A stretch of DNA of 64,000 nt, taken from assembly GCA_030068075.1 (NCBI GenBank), contig CM057841.1, positions 50,385,030 to 50,449,029 of the forward strand. The letters are read 5' to 3'. Source of the DNA: Paguma larvata (lineage: Eukaryota > Chordata > Mammalia > Carnivora > Viverridae). The translations under genes were made by a program, and so were the position numbers. Within the stretch, counting starts at the first letter, position 1; every line of letters begins with the position of its first letter. The notes under the pieces were generated by a model. That model did no database searches and was not told the origin of the DNA. It saw only the letters and a program-made list of their open reading frames with translations. Shown one piece after another: positions 22,415 through 33,111 of the stretch.

Positions 22415-22635
22415 CTGACTCAAAAAAACTGTATGAGGGGGAAAAGAAAGAGACAAAATTGGGGAAATTTAAATACTTATTCAATCCTTGAATCATGGTT
22501 AATATTTCAGTCATGACAATGAAATTGTACGTACGCTTTTTAAAAAATTCCTTATCTTGCATAGGTAGATACAAATAGAGATCAAGTGAGGTGATGACTA
22601 GAAAGTTTTCAAAATAATCCCAGAGGTAATGTGTG
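22415..22635 (+). mobile_element. Possible old L1 3' UTR fragment
   Basis: 'gacaaaattggggaaattta', 'catggttaatatttcagtca', 'ccttatcttgcataggtaga' and 'ttcaaaataatcccagaggt' follow the order of a 3' sequence I associate with old L1 (L1MC/L1ME group). It lies between two parts of the unnamed ancient repeat and may be inserted in it. Confidence 0.45.
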
Positions 22636-22639
22636 GGGT

Positions 22640-23060
22640 ACAGAGGAAGAAGTCCGAACTTGTGGTTAAGAGTTATGAAACCCAGACTGGTTTGCGGAGG
22701 TCCATGAAGGTGAGGGGATTAAGATCTACCTTAAGTTGACAAGGGCAGAGGTGGGGGAAGCAGGGGCTGGTGGGGGGGGCACTGGTAGATGGAGGCATCG
22801 GGGTGACTCGTAGGCTTCCAGGCCACATGCCTGAGTTGCCGGAAAGGTCATTCACTGTGACAAGAGACACATCAAAGAACCAGGTTTTATGGTGGAGTTG
22901 GGGAAAGGGTGGGGCCCCAAGCACGAGTTTCACCCCAGACAAGTGGTAAATCTGAGAAGTCTTTGAGATAGCAAAAGGCTGAATAAGGCATGGATAGGTA
23001 TGTCTGGAACTCATAGAAGTTGCAGGATGGAAGCATCCACAGGCCACATCCACATACATG
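22640..23060 (+). repeat. Ancient interspersed repeat, downstream part (unnamed family)
   Basis: Diverged but ordered matches: 'ggtgactcgtaggcttccag', 'aaggtcattcactgtgacaa', 'ggcatggataggtatgtctg', 'gaactcatagaag'. The 190-codon minus-strand frame 22673-23245 runs antisense through it; it is long for chance but has no recognisable domain, so I do not call a gene. Confidence 0.4.
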
Positions 23061-23249
23061 GTAGCAGAGCCACACTGATGGAGGAGCACTAGGGGGAGAG
23101 TCAGAGACGCATCCTTACTTATCCGTGGCAGTGGGGTGGAGGAGATGGAAACTGGGGAGCTGGCTAAGAACAGAACGATCACTTCATCTTGTAACTCATT
23201 TGCATGAAACGCTCTGTTCCTGAGAGTTTCTGGAAAGAACTCCAATTAA

Positions 23250-23744
23250 CTGACCTGGGTTTCATATGTATTCTTTCTCTGACAGTGTCAGTGATGTCTG
23301 AAAATTAGTAACGAGCAAACTAGAAACAGCTACTAATTGAAATTCTTACATATATATGGAAAACTGTCTTCCTAAAAATCTTTCTCAAATATGTACTTTG
23401 TCCAATGTTTTTTGAAATTGGCCAAAAGAGAACAGAGAAGAAAAAAAGTAAGCAATAACAGTAAAATTAAACCCCTGGTGCATTTGGATATGGACAGTAT
23501 TCTACACTTGTCAACAAACTTTTGTAATTACTGCTTCCTTCAAAGCCCATAACCAGGCTGTTTGATAGACAAATCATTATTAAACGGAGATTTTTATAAA
23601 TAATGAAGAAATCTACACAGAATTTTGCAGGATTGGTTTATTAAAGTTATATTTCCCATTAGGCAATGAGCCAGAATTCTAACTAAAAACCTTGATGTGC
23701 CTTCTTTGGATCTTTTTCTAAGATGTATCATTCAGAGAATCGAT
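23250..23744. other. No recognisable feature (AT-rich)
   Basis: AT-rich, possibly single-copy. No gene or repeat recognised. Confidence 0.45.
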
Positions 23745-24322
23745 CTGTAGTGGGTTGAACAGCACACTCCCCAAGTTCATCTCTACTCAGGACGCCTGAG
23801 TGTGACTTTATTTAGACATAAGGTCTTTGCAGAATTAACTAGTTAAGAATTGGAGGGTCTGGCTGGCTCAGTTGATTACAACACGCTACTCTTGATCTCG
23901 GGGTTGTGAGTTCAAGTCCCATGCCGGGCATAGACCTGACTTGAAATGAAAAGGAGAACTGAAATAAAATCATACTGGTTTGGGACAGGTTCTATAACTA
24001 ATGAGATTGTTCTTAGAAGAGGCAGAAAAAAGACAAATAGAAGCACGGGGAAGAAGGCAATGGGAAGGTGGAAGACACAGAGACTGGAGTGAGGTGTCCA
24101 CAAACCAAAAGTACAGCAAGGATTTGCTACAACCACAAGAAGCAAGGACAGAAGTATGGGAAAGTTTCTCCCTCAGAGTCCCTAGAACACCTAACCCTGC
24201 CAACGCCTTGACTGCAGACTTCCAGCCCCCATAACTGTGAATGAATACATTTCTGTTGCTTTACGACCACTCAGTTTATGGAATTTGTTACAGTACCCTA
24301 GGAAGCTAGTACACCATCTCTT
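23745..24322 (+). mobile_element. MLT1-type MaLR LTR, interrupted by a SINE
   Basis: LTR start 'tgtagtgggttgaacagcac', 'gagtgtgactttatttagac', 'ataaggtctttgcagaatta' on the left of the SINE; 'atgagattgttcttagaaga', 'ctgcagacttccagccccca', 'ctttacgaccactcagttta' and 'ggaagctagtacacc' on the right. The order is that of a complete MLT1 LTR in plus orientation. No internal MaLR sequence adjoins it. Confidence 0.8.
23855..23970 (+). mobile_element. Old short carnivore SINE (tRNA-like) inside the MLT1 LTR
   Basis: 'gtctggctggctcagttgat', 'acgctactcttgatctcggg', 'gttgtgagttcaagtcccat' keeps a clear A box and B box of its tRNA ancestor, followed by a short A-rich tail (aaataaaatc). It lacks the long CT-rich body of the feline type, so it is an earlier Can-SINE form. 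Confidence 0.8.
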
Positions 24323-27200
24323 ACAGAGAAGAATCTTTATTGACTACTGAAAACCCTTTTCCTCATGAAGCAAAATGGCCCTTGATTCTAGTGTCTCTTG
24401 ATATCTGTAATGTAAATTGTTCTAGGATAAATCTGGAATCGGTGAGACATCAGAATCATTTATAGCGTTTTGATTAACTCATTACTTCCATTTGCAATTG
24501 CAAACAAAATAGCTAATGTCACAGTTGATTTTATTGCAGTATGGACTCTCTTTCTAAATTCCTTTCCTGACTTCAATTTATCTTTTTATATTTGTATTCA
24601 AACGCTCAGTTTTCAAGATAACTGAATTGCAAACGCGTGGAGGGCAAAAATCACGTTTGTACACATTTAGCAGACTACCTGCTGGACTGAACAATCGGAA
24701 TGCCGTTCACTGCCCTCTTATCAAACCAAAGCTCTGAAGGGACTTACATGGTTCCACCTATCTCGAACCTTCTGAATCTTATAAAACAACACCATGCACA
24801 GAAACTTTCCCAAGGCTCGGAAAGAGAAAGATAACAATACTTTATTTGACGTTTTTAAATATCTTGAAGGCAGAGCAACTGCCGGTCAGACCACAGGACC
24901 CCATGTCTCCAATGCTTCCTTTCTCAGACAGAGTTTGTCCTTTGACTTGTCAATCATGTAGCCCATTCTACTACATCTGGTGGATTATCCTGGCCACCTT
25001 CTCATCTTTACCTCACCTCTCCAACCTAGGCCCATCCCTCCCTTTTTATTTAAAATCTTATCAAGATGACCTTTCCCTGAAACCTATGGTGAGCAAAAAT
25101 TTAAGATGTAATTCTCTAAACGAGTAACAGTTAAGACTAGACTATAGCTCCAAATTTAGTATTTAGAACCAGTTCATTTGTACGGCACTTAAACACAATA
25201 CCGTTTCTTTCTTGACTGCTTACTTCACGGTGCTGGGGCCGAGAGACGGCATGGACAAATGGACAGGAGCCAGAGCACACGGGGAAACTGGACCACCCAG
25301 AGGGGTTACCCCCTGCAGGAAGCCATCCAACAACCTTCGTGATCCGTGGCAACCAGGCCAGGAAGCCAGACAGCAACTCCTTTAGCGACTGTCCCCAGAA
25401 AGTCAGGACCTGAGGAGTAACTGACCGTTGTCCTCATTTCTGCCCTCACTTCCAACCTCGGGCCGAGGGGACAAAGCCATAAACAAGGCCCCAAGAGAAT
25501 GAAGCCCCACCCAAGCACTCAGAATGAGTCCCTGACGGTCAGCCCCAGTTACAGCTTCCCCAGGGCCACAGCCTCCAGCCAGGGCCACCTGAAGTCTTGG
25601 GTTTGTGCCCCAGAAAGCTTTCTTCTCCCGTCTGCCTCTGAGTCTCTGCCAAAGGCTAATGATGGTATCTGTCTCCCTTGCTATGGTCGACTGGGAATAA
25701 GCGGCTTTGGCCTGTTCCCGTCTGGGTGGCCCACACTTCCTTCCACCTGGAAACGAGAAGCAACATTCCTGCTTGATGGCCACTGGGAGAGGGGATTCCG
25801 GCGTGACTGCTCCCTGCACAGAAATACAGATTCGGCCAGGCCTGTTTTCAGGGGCAGGTTCTTTTCAGTAACTTGTGCCTACGCAATAATTAGTCCTGTT
25901 TTCCAACATCTTCTCTGTTAGATTATTAGATTCTCTACTAGAGACAGAATCTCTATTTCTTCCCTATTAGGTTATCTCTTGTAATACTTGCTCGTATTTT
26001 TATTTCTACTATTCTGTGTGGATTCCAGCCTATCAAAATTGCCATTATGCTATGAATTTAAATGTAATTACTGAAGGGTTGAATTCTTATTTTCAGTTTG
26101 TGCCATGTTCGCATGGAAAATTCAGGACTTATTTCCCGACAAAGGTAACACATTACGCAGGCCCCTGCTGCTTCGCCAAGAGAAACAGCTGGTCACTCAG
26201 CCACACGGGACATTGGTGGACTGTGTACAGGAACTCCCTACTCCAGCCAGTGTGTCGGAGGACAAAGACAGAGCTCCTTCCAGCTCCCTCTCCTCTCCCA
26301 TCCTTCCTGGGTCATCATTTCCCCTATTGGGAGTTCCCATTTTCAATTCTTGTCATCTGAGCATTTCAGACATTTACTGGTGAAGCCATACGGCACACTG
26401 TTAAACCAAATGGCACCACTTTATTCTTGCCCAGAAGTGGCAAGAGGAAACAGAGCCTCAGTGGGTCTATCAAGTCAGAGCTGCCTACTGGAGCTTCTGT
26501 GTCTCCCATCCAGTGGAGACACAGGAGTCCTTGCAGATGCCGCCATGGGGGAGAGAGAAGCTAGCCCAGGCTGCTATTAGATGATGTCACGGTGGCCATG
26601 GTATGGACTCTCTCCATTAAAAAGCGGTCAAAGCCCAAGACACAATAAGGCCAAAAGACATGTGACCCTTACATGTTTAACATGGGAAGACTGACAAATG
26701 AAGGGTCAGCACCATAAAACATCCTGAAAAAAAAGTATCTCTGTGAAACTGGAAGTAGAAAGCCGTAGTGTCCCAGAATTTGTTACTGGAATATATGGCC
26801 CCCTGTCCTCCCAACAGAGGCAGCAAAATAAAATCTTAATTTTTAATAATGGGTCTTCAGCTGGCACTGGTACAGAGAAGCAGCAGTGAAAATTAAATCC
26901 ATCTGCCCCTTCAGACTGAGGCTTGAAGTCAGGCTGACCAGGACTAAGACAAAATATAGAGAACTGAAAATATTCCTAATGCCTCAAAGTAGTTATTTTG
27001 AGAGAAAAGATCACTATTGCCTTGGACGTATAAACATATTTCTACACACGACAAGGAAAGAGCACTCGTTCAAGGAAAAGCCATGCTAAATGAGCTGCCA
27101 CGAGGTTTAACTGTTTAATTGCATAATATGGGTATCAATATTTTAATTAATCCTAGGTATGTTACAGGAACTTAGAAAATCTCAAGCGAAATGATGACAA
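24323..27200. other. Long unassigned stretch
   Basis: Nearly 2.9 kb without a repeat I can name. 24560-24700 has a faint L2 3' look ('gcgtggagggcaaaaatcac', 'gtttgtacacatttagcaga'). 25.2-25.9 kb is GC-richer, with overlapping frames of 138 (minus, 25403-25819) and 140 (plus, 25499-25921) codons on opposite strands and no domain in either. 26.0-26.4 kb carries a 114-codon plus frame, also unrecognised. If the window holds a hidden exon this is one of the places to look. Confidence 0.4.
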
Positions 27201-28150
27201 GGTGAGTCCACGTGTCAGTCTTGGAGTTAGGACGGAATCAGGGCCTGGAGCACACTGGTCTTGGGAGCCTGGAATCATCCAAAGCGGTCCTGACGCATAT
27301 GAATCTGAGGACACCGAAGCTGTGGGAAATGCACCCCTTGGCTATCCGAGGACTTCTGGATTTCTGTGCTCCGGGTGGCATACGGCACAGCGATGAGCTC
27401 CCTGCTGGTGCTCGCCAAAGCTTCAGGTGAGACAAGGCCCTGTGGCCACCTCTGTCCCCTCCCCGACTGCCCACGGAGGCCCTGCTCTCCTGCTTCACAG
27501 CTTCCCTTCACCAGCTCCATCCTGTGCGGCGCCGGGAAGGCCTGTGGAGACCAGAGCGCTGGCCGGGCTGGGGCAGGCAGGGGCCTCTCCACACGCCCGA
27601 GCTGCAGGCCGGTGCTGATTACTGACGGCGTGATTTGATCTGCGGCAGGGCGTGACAGAAATCACAGTGCAGTTCTAGGTGTGGTTTAAAATGCTCAGCC
27701 TGGGTCTTTTAGTCCTGGGATGCCGGCATGGTGATTTCCTCCCTGAGGCCTGGGTTCCTCACCCAAACAAGGGAATTCCCAACCCGCGTTAGAGTATAGA
27801 GCCAACAGTTGTAAAAAAAAAAAAAAAAAAATAGGAGCCCCCTGAGCAAGTGAGCACCTGATTTCCCCTCGGCCTCATACGAGGTTACGAGAGGTGACAG
27901 CTGGTGCAGCGGCTCCCAGGGCCAGGGACTCAGGCCCCTCCGTTCTTCCTGTCCCCCTCGCCTGTGACATAGTCACATCTGCAGGGTGGAGGGGCCCAGA
28001 CTCAGCTCCCAGGAGGGAACCACGAGGCGTGGAACACACCCCTGTGTCTGCAGGGCACAAGCACGGTGAGCCGGGGGCGGCCAGTCCCTGCCCGAGAGCC
28101 CGCTGTTAACGCCTTGGCGTCTCCACGAGCTGTTGCACGCAGCCCTCAGG
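27201..28150. other. GC-rich, CpG-bearing segment with an internal A-run
   Basis: The most GC-rich kilobase in the window, with CpGs scattered at 27300-27640 and 27860-28120 (for example 'gtgcggcgccgggaaggcct', 'gagccgggggcggccagtcc') but below what I would call a CpG island. An A-run of about 19 lies at 27811-27829. Overlapping frames of 60-105 codons on both strands show no domain. Possible regulatory DNA or isochore fluctuation. Confidence 0.35.
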
Positions 28151-28450
28151 AAAGTTCTATCAAGAGAGCACAACAGTTTCTATTACAAACAAGGGCGACA
28201 GACACTCAAAACTCAACCCTTCCCGATTATGTAACTACATTTTAGTACTATCTGTGCGTCTGACAGTTGGTTATTTACTCCCAGAGTTCATGCATGCAAA
28301 TATTACATAAGGATACGCTACTGCAGATCTTTTCCCAACTTGAAGATACTTCACGTTGGTAGCTTGAAATCAATCACGGCAGGTCTATTTACACTACGGA
28401 AATTGGCAAACACTGCAATTCAGGCCTTAATTTATTGTTTTGTTGATTAT
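28151..28450. other. No recognisable feature
   Basis: Unassigned, AT-leaning. Confidence 0.4.
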
Positions 28451-28452
28451 CT

Positions 28453-28628
28453 AGTCCAGCAGCTGGCAAACCAGCCCACACCTGTTTTGGTTCGGTCTTT
28501 AAACCAAGCATTTTTTTATGGTTTAAAAGGAAAGAAGAGAGAAAATATGTGACAGCAACACGTAATGTATGGGGCTGCAAAACCTGGAATACACCCAGCA
28601 GGCCCTTTACCAACAACGTTCCAGAATG
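28453..28628 (-). repeat. hAT-type MITE, antisense (related to the one at 57253)
   Basis: 'cagcagctggcaaaccagcc', 'cacacctgttttggttcggt', 'atatgtgacagcaacacgta', 'gctgcaaaacctggaataca', 'caggccctttaccaacaacg' reads as the reverse complement of a common non-autonomous hAT-Charlie element (MER33/MER58-like; name from memory). Confidence 0.55.
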
Positions 28629-28839
28629 TGATAGAAAAAAACATTAATAATGCAAATGACCTGAAAAGCTTCCTTGCTGGCTGTCACCTGGATGTCCTCC
28701 TGGGCTTACAGAAGCGGCCTCATTCCTTGCCATGTGGTCCTCTCTGGCTTCCAAGCCAGCAAGAGAGAAGATCCATGTGTCGAATCCCTCCCATGGTTTG
28801 AATCTCTTTCACCAGGAAGCACCCAGTCTCTCAGTTTTT

Positions 28840-29052
28840 GTTTTTTTTTTAAGTATATATTTTGAGAGAGAGAGGAAAAGAGAGAGAAAACAAGTGGGGG
28901 AAAGGCAGAGAGAAATGGGGACGGAGGATCTGAATCATGCTCTGTGCTGACAGCAGAGAGCCCGACGTAGGGCTGAGATCGTGAACCTGAGATCATGACC
29001 TAAGCGACCATCTGAAGTCAGATACTTCACTGATGGAGCCACCCAGGTCCCC
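28840..29052 (-). mobile_element. Feline SINE (SINEC), diverged
   Basis: Reverse-complement SINEC with T-run, 'gagagagagaggaaaagaga', 'gctctgtgctgacagcagag', 'gagatcatgacctaagcgac', head 'gagccacccaggtcccc'. Decayed target duplication gcacccagtctct (left) / gcactcagtccct (right). Confidence 0.92.
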
Positions 29053-30100
29053 GCACTCAGTCCCTTTTAAGGCCTCCCTGAACCGGTCAGCCCCGCTGAG
29101 GATAATCGCCCTTCCTTGAAGTCGGCTGTGTCATAAGGCTTACTCTGATTGCAGTGTGATAGCCTGTCACCTTTACAGCTTTCCCCCCAATTAAGAGGAT
29201 GAATCACACACGGTCTTGGCTCACCGGGGCCATGTCAGAGTGCTTCCTACTCCACGGGGAGCCTCATAGCTTCTGCCCCATCTGCTTCTTTTATTTACGT
29301 TATCGAGAATGTAAGGAGAGCCTACATATAAAAAGCACCTTATTACCTTTTAACAAAGTCGATCATGTTAAAAGATGCTCTCAAGTCCAGTGTTATTGAC
29401 CTCTACTGTGTCTCAAGTGCAGTACCTGAATCTTTGAAAACAGAGTTCCCTTCCAGTTCCTACTTCAGAACCCCGGATGGAGGTGCATCTTTGACCCTGC
29501 TTTGGTTTTGTTCTTCTTACAAGTCGTCCTGAAGAGATTATCGACTCCAGTCATAGGATGGGGTCCAGGCGTAGGAGGGGCTTACGAACAGGAGTAACAC
29601 AGGAACCCCTTCGTCGTCTAGCGAGTTCACTCCACTTTCCCAAATGCAAGATTTTCCATTCTTCCTTCCTTCCCTCCTCTCCTTCCACTTCCCTCCCTGG
29701 CCTGCCCCCCTGTTCCTGTCCATCCCCTTTGGTCTCTCTCTGTCTTTCTTCCTTTCCTTCCATCCATTTCTTTCAATGACACACTTAGAAACATGTACAA
29801 AAAAGCAAATCCATCTCCGGTTTAGCAACAGGCAGGGAGCGGCCCCTTTGGTCAGTTCCTACACACTGGCTTCTTTGGCTAGAGGCCAAAAGACAACAGT
29901 TCACAGCTTTGTAATGTCTTTACAAGCATTCGGGTGCCCAGAGCATCCACTCATAAGGTATTCATAGATTTTCTAAGGTACCGAGGAGGCCAAGAGAAGG
30001 AACACGCGCTCCTGGCCGAGCCAAGCCTCTCAGTGAGACGTGCTCATGACCAAGGACGCTCTGGTCTCTGACGCTGCCTTCAACAGGGAAGAGCCACGAC
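29053..30100. other. Unassigned, with pyrimidine-rich stretch
   Basis: No gene. 29655-29785 is strongly C/T-rich (ccttcc and cctctt runs) and generates open frames on both strands that are compositional. Confidence 0.45.
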
Positions 30101-30725
30101 ATTTGATTTGTGCTCCTTTCTAAACAAACCAGTATTTTAAGTACTCAGGGTTCACAAGAACTAACTTCAGGTGCAGAAGGTAAGAGGAAGCAGCAGGCGG
30201 GATCTCTCACGAGGTCCACGGGAGCACTCGGAACGCACACACCAGTGAGAATTTGTAAAGAACGCTTTGCACCTGCCGCCTCAAACGCCAGGACGCCACC
30301 TGCACCCCATCTTTTTAACACGGAAAATGCCCCTACCCTTTGTTACGAACAAGACAATAGGTCCCAAACGGAGTCGTTACGCCAAGCCCCAGGTCACAAA
30401 ACTGCCACCTCACGTAATTACACTTCGGGCTCTGTCAGAAGCAGAAACGTGAACCAGTCCATCAATCCCGGGTCAGCACTCCTCAGGTGATCAGCCTGCG
30501 CCCCACCTTTTCCCTAAAGGAAAATAACTTCGCAATAACCAACCAGCTTTTTTGCCGAGTACAACTTCTCGTTCCCGCGTCCTGCTGCCTGTAAGTCTTT
30601 CGTTGTTTACCGCTCCTTGGAGGGGCGCCGTTCTGTCTACTGAAGCGGGTGCTGCCCGATTCGAATCCGTCTTTGCACAAACTCTTAAAACCTTTAATGT
30701 GCCTCAGTTTACCTTTCAATAGTTC
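30101..30725. other. Unassigned; possible retroviral LTR upstream of a PBS-like site
   Basis: Moderate GC. The end of this segment ('cttaaaacctttaatgtgcc', 'tcagtttacctttcaatagt') has the feel of an LTR 3' end followed at once by a PBS-like sequence. I cannot find a TATA box, an AATAAA signal or clear TG...CA LTR ends, so this is only a suggestion. The 126-codon frame at 30110-30490 has no recognisable domain. Confidence 0.25.
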
Positions 30726-30743
30726 TGGTGTCAGAGAAGGAAC
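30726..30743 (+). other. Possible tRNA-Leu primer-binding-site-like sequence
   Basis: 'tggtgtcagagaaggaac': its first ten bases TGGTGTCAGA equal the complement of the 3' end of tRNA-Leu (…TGACACCA), as used by ERVL-type elements. The match weakens after position ten, and the expected CA dinucleotide at the LTR end is not directly upstream. Confidence 0.3.
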
Positions 30744-31000
30744 CAAAAGAGACCCCTGCCATCCCCCAGGGGCAAGAGCGACCAGGCGAGATGGTACCTG
30801 CGGGGTCCCTCGAACTCGCTGCTCCGCTGGCCTCTGGAGGTGGTGGGCTCGTCCCTCTCACATCCCGGGTCCTGGCTCGCGGATTTCCTGTGCGGAGCTT
30901 TCAGACTATTCCAGCGCCTCTTTTTCGACAGGACTCAGAATCAGAACGGGACTGGGAGCAATGTGGGTCTGACTTAAAAATCTAACAGGGCGACTTACAA

Positions 31001-31206
31001 GAGCCACCTGGATGGCTCAGTCAGTTAATTGTCTGACTTCGGCTCAGGTCTCATTTCATGGTTGATGAGTTCCAGCCCCGCATTGGGCTCTGGGATGACA
31101 GCTCAAAGCCTGGAGCCAGCTTCGCATTCTGTGTCTCCCTCTCTTTCCGCCTCTCCCCGGCTCGTACTCTCTCTCTCAAAAAATAAACATTGAAAAAAGA
31201 TAAAAA
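31001..31206 (+). mobile_element. Feline SINE (SINEC)
   Basis: 'gagccacctggatggctcag', 'gacttcggctcaggtctcat', 'tggagccagcttcgcattct', CT-rich part and 'aaaaaataaacattgaaaaa'. A few positions are lost at the head. Confidence 0.93.
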
Positions 31207-31542
31207 GCGAAGAGAGTCTGATGTGGAGGCAGTGTGAGGTCTCAGGTAAATAAAATTTTGTTTTAAGGCTGATTAAGCGGTTAAACATACCAAAGATAAA
31301 CCTGAATTATGGTGGCCTCAGTGGAGAACTTTTAACCTAGGTAAGCTCATCTATTTACAGATGCCCTAGAGCAAAATGGGTTTCATGCAAGCATTCACCA
31401 TAAAGGAAAGAGAGAAAATTATTTTTCCTCCTCTGCAGTTTCTGGGGACCAGGATAAGCCCCCAGGACACCCCTCCTCAGATGGGATCCTGGGAAAACTG
31501 GCAGAAGCAGGAGTCAAAGTTCATAAAAAATAGAAAACCAAT

Positions 31543-31968
31543 GGGGGGTGTTTGAATGCCTCAGATGGTTAAGAGTCTGACTGTTGGGGCGCCTGGGTGG
31601 CTCAGTCGGTTTAGCGGCCAACTTCGGCTCAGGTCATGATCTCACGCTCTGTGAGTTCGAGCCCCGCGTCGGGCTCTGTGCTGATGGCTCAGAGCCTGGA
31701 GCCTGCTTCGGATTCTGCATCTCTCTCTCTCTCTCTGCCCTTCCCCCACTCAAACTGTCTCTATGTCTCTCAAAAATAAATAAACGTTAAAACAAATTTT
31801 GAAAAAAAAAAAGAGTCTGACTGTTGACTTTGGCTCAGGTTATGATCTCACAGTTTGTGGGTTTGAGCCTCACGACGGGCTCCGCACTCCTAGTGCAGAG
31901 CCTACTTGGGATTCTCTCTTCCTCTCTCTCTGCCCCACCCCCTTCTCAAAAATAAATAAACTTAAAGA
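31543..31968 (+). mobile_element. Older SINE split by a younger SINE (outer element)
   Basis: Outer copy: 5' part 31543-31586 ('ggggtgtttgaatgcctcag', 'atggttaagagtctgactg') and 3' part 31811-31968 ('gactttggctcaggttatga', 'tctcacagtttgtgggtttg', 'cagagcctacttgggattct', 'aaaaataaataaac'). Its own target duplication survives: atagaaaaccaatg before (ends 31542) and atagaaaaaccaatg after (ends 31990). Confidence 0.93.
31587..31810 (+). mobile_element. Feline SINE nested in another SINE (inner element)
   Basis: Well-preserved SINEC ('gggcgcctgggtggctcagt', 'ctcaggtcatgatctcacgc', 'gagttcgagccccgcgtcgg', 'aataaataaacgttaaaac'). Perfect 16-bp target duplication aagagtctgactgttg at 31571-31586 and 31811-31826, which lies within the outer SINE. 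Confidence 0.97.
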
Positions 31969-32891
31969 ACAACAAATAGAAAAACCAATGAATCACTGAA
32001 GTGGTAATTAGTAAAAGTTTATTGTACACCCACCAAAAAGATAGTTTGTAAACCAAGAACACTCAAACCAAAACATGGAATGAAGCCCACAGGTATCTTG
32101 TTTTAAGGCAGTTTATGAGTGTGTAGGCAGTGACTTCACAGTAACTGGTTAAAATATTAGAATTATAATAACTATAATTCTTAATAGAAAAGGAATTAGT
32201 CACTGGTTAGCTCATAACAATGCTGGAGAACCATTTAAATTCTGCTTATGATTTTTAGAAGCATAAAGTTAGAAGTGACCCAGGTCAAGTTAGCCTCCCT
32301 TGCCTCCAAACTAAGCTAAATTAGTCTTTGTTTATATGACTCAGCTGGTTTTGCCTGCTCAGGGAATTTTCAAGTCCGGCTTCCATTTGTGTTTGACTTT
32401 AACAACTGCAAAGGGTGAGAATTCTTCCCAAAGTTAGCTTTCCCAGATCTCCGCCTCTGCTGCCTGGTTGTGAGAAAAAGGTAAAATTTTACATTGTCCT
32501 TTCCTTTGCAAATTCAGACGCTGGTGGATTTGATTTTGGTAGATGCATTGGGCGTTCAGGCTTTTTCTGGGACAGCCGTTGCTTTCTGGTCTTGTTTTGT
32601 GTCCCGAGAAGGTAGCTTGGTGGCGATCAGGTTGGGGGCCCCAGCGCGTGACCGGCCAGGAATGTGGATGCTTTTCCCTTTGCAGCTGGGGTTCTGCTGT
32701 TCTGCTGCCTGTTGGCACCTCTTAAGGGAAACTAAGTCTGTCTTGGTTTTCCTTGATTCTGGGTCTTGGGAGGGTAGGATCTTTTGCACCCTTTTTGGGC
32801 ATGTCTCTTGCATTCAAGGAATTATTCATTACTGCCAGAAATATTTACTGTTTGTCCCAGCTGAAACCTCACAAGATATTTGAAAGGATTC

Positions 32892-33111
32892 TTTTTTTTT
32901 TTTTTAAAGTTTATTTATTTTTGAGAGACATAGAGGCACAGCGTGAACAGGGGAAGGGGCAGAGAGAGAGAGGGAGACACAGAATCGGAAGCAGGCTCCA
33001 GGCTCTGAGCTGTCAGCTCAGAGCCCGACGCAGGGCTCGAACTCACAGACCGTGAGATCATGACCTGAGCCGAAGTCGGATGCTTAACCAACTGAGCCAC
33101 CCAGGCGCCCC
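32892..33111 (-). mobile_element. Feline SINE (SINEC), full length
   Basis: Reverse-complement SINEC with T-run, 'agtttatttatttttgagag', 'cggaagcaggctccaggctc', 'gaccgtgagatcatgacctg', head 'gagccacccaggcgcccc'. Target duplication aaggattctttttt (32885) / aaggatctttttt (33113). Confidence 0.97.

Noticed and set aside
23855..23970. Possible tRNA gene
   Set aside because: A and B boxes are present but it has the SINE body start and A-rich tail and lies in an LTR; it is a tRNA-derived SINE.
25403..25921. Overlapping 138- and 140-codon frames on opposite strands
   Set aside because: Mutual overlap on both strands in a GC-richer patch is typical of chance; no domain, signal peptide or splice context is visible.
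29655..29785. Possible coding or regulatory pyrimidine-rich element
   Set aside because: Low-complexity C/T sequence; the open frames are compositional.
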